Assembly: GCF_014898815.1 (NCBI RefSeq)
Contig: NW_026515533.1
Location: 226,110-290,109 of the forward strand
Direction: 5' to 3'
Origin: Panonychus citri
Lineage: Eukaryota > Arthropoda > Arachnida > Trombidiformes > Tetranychidae
Length of the DNA stretch: 64,000 bases
In this document: positions 57,601 to 64,000 of the stretch, piece by piece
Position numbering within the stretch: position 1 is the stretch's first letter
How the letters are laid out: each line of letters starts with the position of its first letter
Notes under the pieces: model-generated
Told to the model about the DNA's origin: nothing
Database searches by the model: none
Seen by the model: the letters and a program-made list of their open reading frames with translations, nothing else
Program-made: the position numbers and the translations under genes

Positions 57601-60600
57601 TTTCGTTAATTAATACTTTGTTTATTGTTGAATTCTCACCGTTGCAATGATTTACTTTTGACATATCAAATTATCACAATTGGGAATAAAACGAGAGCTT
57701 GAAAATGAAAGAATTGACAATAAATGAACCTTATTGCTGTTCAGTAATCATTTCATGATAACATTCAGTCTTATTAATGATCATTATTAATATTCAATCA
57801 ACCTGAAAAATACTCAGTCTACCTTTAGATCATCTTAGAACTTTTTCTCTCTCTCTCTTTCATCATTTACTTCACTTTCCTTTGACGTGGTTTGTGACTC
57901 TTTTTTTTATATACATCACCATGCTACATGGTGATTCTGTAGAGTAAAAAAAAGGTTTATCTGATTTGGAGGTTCAGTGTTGTTGTTGTTGTTGTTCATT
58001 GAATTGAACTTTTTTCTCCTATTGCTTGGAACCATATCCGATTATCTGATTGTTATTGGTCTCATTTCATATTTTCCTTTTCAGGGGCTATTAACGTTTC
58101 ATCATCTTCCTTGTTGTTGACCGTTATATTTATCAATCATAAGGTGGAAGATGAAAGTTCACAAGAGAAAAAATATTTAGAATTAGTTTTTGAGAAAACA
58201 TTTCAATAAAATCGATACAAGTTATTGACTATTAAGTTAAATTGTTTAAAATGTTCTCAGAGAAAAATAAAGTTCTGTTACAATTGATTAACCCTAAACT
58301 TTATCATGAAACAAATGGGTATTAATGGTCATCAGGGAAAAATAATATCCATTGAAATGACATAATAATATAATACCAGTGAAAGTCAATGTAAACAATT
58401 AACAAGTTGAATTTAGTTTACTATTGGGTTTCAATGTAAATAACAATTGATGATAATGATTATTGAACTTTTGTTTATTGTGTTCATCAAAAGTTATATA
58501 TATTATTTTCACCTTAAATTGTTAATTGGATCATGTTGATTGTTGAAATACTATCACCATTGGTTTCTGCTTTAAATTAATGGCTTGTGGCTTCTGTAAT
58601 AATAATCTTTACAACTTTTCTCATTTTCTGCTGATAATATTGTTACTTTTTTCATTATCATTATCATGAAAATCATGATGAGAGATAAAATAAAAATGTT
58701 ATATCAGATATAATTGGTTATCTGGTAATATAACGGTACAAAAAGTTTCGCTTGACTCCTTGTATTAGTATGATAACTATTACTTTCTTGTTATATCTTT
58801 TTTTTTTGGTTATTCTTGTTATGTTTTTTTATTTGTTATCGTCATCATCTTGTTTTGGTTCAATTTACCTTGTCAGGTTCATCAATTTCATTAGTTACAA
58901 TGATATTTTTATATATAAATATCTTTATGTTTACGTGCCAGTCAATGGATAACAATTAGATTGAACTTTGATAGTGTGGTTATGATTTAGTATCAAAGCC
59001 TCTGATTTCTTAATGATGATTAAAGGTCCAATGGTCATTCCAATTGAGAGTATAATCAGTTTGTAGTGACCATTGTTTACATATAAATGTATCTACATAT
59101 ACACGGTGTCCACTTTGTCCATTTGTAATATTATGATTAGTGGTCAGTTAATTTTTCTTGTTTATTTCTCTTCATCTGATTAAATATTTAATCTGTCTTT
59201 TTATACCTTAATCATAATGTTGATTAGTTTTATAATGTGACAAAAGTAATGTTGATATTTTGTTTTTACTCTATTTTCACTGTAATTTTGTTACATCATT
59301 TAATCAATTAACTTAATTTGTTTTCTTAATTTTCTTTTTCCACCAGAGACTCAATGAAGTTATTGAAGATCCTAAATCATGTTGTGTTGGCCTAATGGAT
59401 ATGAACATGAACAAAAATCGTTACGATTTTATTATACCTCGTAAGTTAATTTGACTCAATTTTCTTGATCAATTCAAAATAGTTAAATATTAATTAGTCA
59501 ATTATGATGATTCCTATTGATTGTTTATCTTATTTAAACTTTTCTTTTTTTTTCTTAGATGATATTAATCGAGTTATTTTACCTCCATTACCTACAAAGG
59601 AAAACTCGTCTTATATCAATGCCTCATTTGTTCAGGTAAATTTTGAATTTCTTTCCATTCTTGAGATTAATTGTTGTCCTCATTTCTTATTTATGTATTT
59701 ATCTATTTTGCCCTTAGGGTTATGATCGTTGTTTATCATTTATTGTTACACAAGATCCACTGGACACAACGGTGCTGGACTTTTGGAGGATGATATTGGA
59801 GCAAAATGTTAGCATATTGGTCATGCTTTCGGAACTTGGTGATGGTCAATCAAAGTGTTACTGTTACTGGCCAAAGACAGAGACAGTTTTTGATTATGTT
59901 AAAATTATACCTGAAAGTGAACAAGAATTGGACAATTATATGATTAGAAAATTTTATGTGGTCAATACAAAGGTTGGTGGTCAAGGATTAAAGTAGCTGA
60001 AAGTGATTAATAACAGAGGAAACTAATTACTAGACTGTTCAACCGAAAAAGTTAATTGTAAACAATTAGGATTTGTTATATTGTAACAACGGGGTTTGAA
60101 TGGGAGATTATGACAAGTTTAATTGTATAAATAATCCTGTTGTTGTTGTTGGTTAAGTTGATTAGAATTAGATTTTCAGTTGAAAATGATCAACGTTTAT
60201 TGTTGATTAATAAGGATGATTTAAAAGGAAAGAAAAGTTTTACTACATTTAATTTAGTAGAAAAAGTTAATTGATGCAGAAAAGAAAAAAAATTTTCAAG
60301 TTAATTTGTGTTGTAACAATTACTACGATAAGACAAGTGAGAAGGTGTAGTAAATTGTAATTGGTTTAATTGTGATTGAAGAAACAAAAAATTAAGTTAA
60401 TGGTGAATGAGCTTCGGCTGAAAAAAATTGACTTTAAAATCAAAAACACTAATCACAATTAGTTTTATCCTTTTAACTGGGTTGGATTAGTGTTGTGTGA
60501 TTAACTCACGTTCACAAATTGTTAATACATTGCTTCAAATTAATTTAACTTTTATTTTGAACTTTGTTAAAACTTAATTTAACTCAATTAAATATCAAAT

Positions 60601-61337
60601 CAATTGATTCAGTTAACGTAGTATTTTTAATAATAGTAAAAGGGTAACAATCAATTTACTATCACAAGGTTAATACAAAAAAAAATTAGTTGAAACATTT
60701 AACTTGTCACAATTTTTTTATCTCTTCTCATTTAGTTAATTGTTTCTAAATTATTTTCCAACTTTCAGCTATTTATATTTAACTATGGGTTCGATTGGAC
60801 TATTGATTGACTAATTTGTTTTCTTTTTCTTTTCTTCCAACAGAATAATGATTCAGTTCAATTGACTCAATATCATTTCATGTTATGGCGAAGTGGAGTT
60901 GTCCCAGAAGCGACTTTACCTATTCTGAAATTGATTGAGGTCACCCTTTCCTCTAATTCCTCATCCTCATCTCCAATCGTGATCCATTGTTCGGGCGGAG
61001 GTGATAGGTCAAGCCTTTTCGTTACTTTATCTTCATTAACCCAACAGATTCGGACTGATGGACGAGTTGACATTTTCCAAACCGCTCGATATACACGATC
61101 TCAAAGGCCTTGTATGCTTCAAACAATCGTACGTGTTGATTATAATTACTGTTCATCTTTAGTAAATCACGAAATTATTTCAACTAATTTAATCAAATTG
61201 TTATTAATTTTCTTTCTCTCTCTCTCTCTCTCTCTCTTGTCTCTTTACAGGCACAATATGATTTCATTTATCGAAGTCTAATAGATTTCATTGATTCACA
61301 CAATCTATGTGATAATATGAGTGACACACAATTATGA
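44801..61337 (+). CDS. Ptp99A: Receptor-type protein tyrosine phosphatase, Ptp99A-like
   Basis: Seven exons: 44801-45314, 45789-49192, 59347-59440, 59559-59635, 59718-59972, 60844-61128, 61251-61337. All joins hold frame, giving 1571 residues. A signal peptide (GTLVLVGSLVYLFVAS) precedes a Ser/Asn-rich segment. Then come one Ig domain (Cys197-Cys300), three fibronectin III domains (about 326-645), a less clear fourth, and an Asn/His-rich insert (about 784-827). A membrane helix lies at about 909-935. Phosphatase domain D1 runs about 1012-1272, with KNRYPDI (1036-1042), a W-K-D loop (1176-1178) instead of WPD, and HCSAGVGRTG (Cys1210, Arg1216). D2 (1307-1571) keeps Cys1497 and Arg1503 in HCSGGGDRSS but has WRSG where the acid loop should be, so it is probably inactive. 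Family members act in axon guidance. The WKD loop and D1 text fit Ptp99A as I recall it. Confidence 0.85.
51411..51441 (+). repeat. (CT)n microsatellite
   Basis: Uninterrupted CT dinucleotides inside Ptp99A intron 2. Confidence 0.9.
52507..52537 (+). repeat. (ATC)n microsatellite
   Basis: About ten tandem ATC triplets inside Ptp99A intron 2. Confidence 0.9.
54610..54653 (+). repeat. (CT)n microsatellite
   Basis: Longest pure CT run in the window, about 44 bp, within a wider pyrimidine-rich segment of Ptp99A intron 2. Confidence 0.9.
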
Positions 61338-64000
61338 CATTGTCACAATTATCACTTATAAATAGGATCTTTTTATTATTATTATAAACAATTAACTTTT
61401 TAAATCGGATACACTAAACCTACTCAATCACTCACTCACTCACTCACACACACACAATCAAACTGAACCAAGGAAAACATTATATCATTAACTATCATGA
61501 TCATAATCAAAAGGTGATGAAATGAAAAGTTGATTGATAACAATTATGGCAATAATAATTACCATGAGACTGAATTAATGTGAAACCAGAGCAATTAAAA
61601 GTACTGATAATAATGATAATGTTGGTTAAAAAAAAACAATGGACACCAATTTATATTATCTAAATATATTACCAAGGGAAAAACTGTATCTCCATGAAGC
61701 AAGAAAAAAAAACATGAAAAGGATCATGATCACAGTGATGAAGGATAATAGACTGACATTTTAACAACAATTGGATTATGATGATGATTATCTCATTGAT
61801 TGAAAAGAAAAGAGAAAGGAATAACATGGCAATTAGATTATAACAATCAGTTAATTGTTCCAATTTTACTAGAAAAAAAAACTATTCATATGCTCAAAAA
61901 CAAAAACAACGGATCCAACAAACGACAAGTCTACAATTTTTTTACGATAACTATTGTTTTCTCAATAGTAAAAGATGAGCGAGAGAGAGAGAGAGTATCA
62001 ACTTCTCTCTCATTCACTATCATCCTCATCTTCATTCACACAATTATCAAGCTTAATTGTGCTTCTTTTTTCCCAGTGAATATGAGAAACAATTGTAATC
62101 CTTTTTTTTTATTAACCCGGAAAAAAAACACGAAACTAAACCTTTCCTCCCATTTCCTCATCTTCTCATGACGATTTCCTCGACGCAATTTATACCACCT
62201 CCTTTTAATTGTTATTATTAAGACGAAGATGAAAAGAATCTAATTATATTTATGTAATAATCAATACGATTAATAATTAATCTAATTATATATTTGTACA
62301 GAAGCCAATGTGCAATCTTTTTAGAGTTAACTAATCACAAACCCTAAACTTTTTTGTTTCCTTGTGCCAATTGAACATTGATTTGTTTTTTGTTATATAT
62401 TATGAAAACCTACCGACAAATGATTTAATTTGATTGTCAGAAAGAGCAATTGTATAAATTGTATTAATCAATCGTTTTTACCACAACAATTTAACTCTCT
62501 GATCAACTAATTGCTTTCAACAGCAATAATACAACAATAACCTTAACTAATCAATTGTAATAAACCCAATCAATTTAAGTTTCTCTCTCTCCTCTTTCAA
62601 TCATGTTAATCATTTATCATCAAACAACATCATCATTTTTATTATTAAATTGAACAATTAGACGAATTAAAAACAAAACAAAATTGAAAATAATTAACTT
62701 GACAATTTACTAATTTGGGAACAATTTTATTTCCTCATTACCTTGATTGTTAATTGTTTGGAAGGAAAAAAAATTCAAACATTCAAAATCGATACAAAAT
62801 CTTTTCGAAGGATTTGAAAATTTTAATTGTTACCACAATTAATTAACCATTAATACTTTTCTGCTAATTGCTTATTAATCTCCCAGTTTTAATTGTTTGA
62901 ATTGAATATTATATTTATTGATTAGTTCTTACAGTTAATAGTAATAATTAATTATTGATTCAATTGATTGATTTTCGTTTTCGTTTGTTGGTCTTGATTG
63001 TTATTGGAAATTAATTACTAGTTAATTAATTGTGTCATTCGTATTGATTGCAATTGTTATATTATTAAGATTTTAATTAGTTCATAGTTTTGATTTTTTT
63101 TTACACTTTAATTGAGCTAATTTTTAATTGTGTGTGTTTATTGTTTTACAATCAAAATCGCAATTGTAATTGCAATTAAAATATATATAAATGTTGATAT
63201 TATGATGAGAATTGAAATGATATTAATTATATGATCAACTTTAAATTAAGAGTAACAATTAACAATGAAAAGGGAAAATAATTTATGACTAAATTATTTA
63301 AATTAAATTAAAAACAATTAAAGGACAACAGGTTTACAATTATCAATTGATGGAAACACAATCAAGTTAACAATTAAAATAGAAATTAAATTAAGAGGAA
63401 GAATTAAAAATTAACTTCAATCTCGATAAATACAATAATATTATCAATGAATTACTGATGAATTAGGTGACAATTAAGTCAATCACAATTAACCCAATAA
63501 AAGTATCAGCAGTTAATTATATGCAATCAGATTAATTGTTAAAATTAATCGTTGTTTTTTCATTTTCTAGTGTTTCAATTAAAAGCAATTAGTTAATATA
63601 AGTTACAAATTTGTTTTTCTAATTACAATTACAATTAATATATCTTTTAAAATAGTTTTTGTTGGATTTGAAATTGCAAAAAACGCAAGTAATTAGTTAA
63701 TTAACAACCAAACCATGTGATCATCGTCATCATCATTATTACAATTAAAAACGATGATGAAAATAATCATAATCATCTATTTATGTATTTGATTATTGTA
63801 AAAAAAGGGCAATCATCAGGCAGGTTAACCTTTTAAATTGAATTAACTAATTGTTATCATTTTTAGTATAATCATTTGTTTATCATCATCACCATAATTA
63901 GATGTTAGTAATTGTAATTTTAACCTAACGGTAATTTTTGCTAATTGTCAAATGATGATGATGATGATTGTAAATTGTTTCAACAAGCTAATTGGCATTC
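61338..64000. other. Ptp99A 3' flank, AT-rich, nothing recognisable
   Basis: After the Ptp99A stop there are (ACTC)/(AC)n repeats near 61430-61458 and highly AT-rich sequence with many AATTGTTA words. No good AATAAA occurs in the first few hundred bases, so the 3' end is unassigned. A 123-codon frame at 61800-62171 is low complexity with no homology I recognise. Confidence 0.5.

Larger units (their letters stand above)
49193..59346 (+). other. Ptp99A intron 2 (10.2 kb)
   Basis: Intron between the D1 and D2 halves, donor GAT|GTAAGT and acceptor TTCCACCAG|AGA. It is about 100 times longer than most introns in the window. It holds AT-rich sequence, (CT)n at 51411-51441, 53143-53168 and 54610-54653, (ATC)n at 52507-52537, and a pyrimidine-rich stretch at 54400-55000. 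No internal gene is supported; long open frames at 54520-55100 are low complexity. Confidence 0.8.

Noticed and set aside
61800..62171. 123-codon + strand ORF after Ptp99A
   Set aside because: Ser/Phe/Asn-rich with GAGAGA-derived codons, no domain, and it lies in the presumed 3' flank.
1..64000. tRNA, rRNA or CRISPR features
   Set aside because: No B-box-type GGTTCGAATCC with a matching acceptor stem, no rRNA-like blocks and no spaced direct repeats were seen by eye.

Overview
This is a 64 kb stretch of nuclear DNA from an animal, about 30% G+C. It carries GT-AG introns, mostly 55-130 nt long, AATAAA poly(A) signals, and many (GA)n and (ATC)n microsatellites. The gene content (a Ptp99A-type receptor phosphatase, a GM2-activator-like ML protein, a divergent DEG/ENaC channel subunit, MPND) and the compact AT-rich style suggest an arthropod, most likely a mite such as a spider mite. 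The lineage is inferred; nothing in the window names the species.

Layout. 1-114: last exon of an unidentified + strand gene. 550-2087 (-): MPND, with RAMA and JAMM/MPN domains and a 5'UTR intron reaching about 3278. 4950-6980: a 2 kb pyrimidine-rich tract. 7131-8618 (+): a two-finger C2H2 transcription-factor-like protein with a long disordered tail. 9959-10680 (+): a GM2 activator-like lipid-binding protein. 12374-13643 (-): a DEG/ENaC-like subunit with one intron and one frame break. 13.6-19.4 kb: non-coding.

19438-28242 is an 8.8 kb DNA transposon bounded by the inverted 13-mer CCCAATCAACAGT. It has a CACTA/EnSpm (tnp2-type) transposase on + and two tandem paralogous accessory genes on -. 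The two groups diverge from a palindrome-rich intergenic segment. The accessory genes are broken by frameshifts.

28.2-33.4 kb is non-coding with microsatellites and a cluster of palindromic factor-site-like motifs near 31 kb. About 33.4-39.17 kb is a non-LTR retrotransposon with both ORFs open. Its 3'UTR was hit by a second DNA transposon at 39167-43787. This is a MULE with 28-bp terminal inverted repeats and a perfect 9-bp target duplication (AGAATAAAG). It carries an intact C2H2-MULE-SWIM transposase gene (+) and an intact convergent partner gene (-) encoding a Pro-rich protein with a CCHC finger. G-run doublets, all in one DNA orientation, sit in introns of both genes.

44801-61337 (+): a complete Ptp99A-like receptor tyrosine phosphatase of 7 exons and 1571 residues, with a 10 kb intron between the D1 and D2 phosphatase domains. 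61.3-64 kb: AT-rich, nothing recognisable.

The host genes show no common pathway. The most notable content is the two structurally complete multi-gene DNA transposons, one decayed and one apparently young, each with accessory genes of unknown function.
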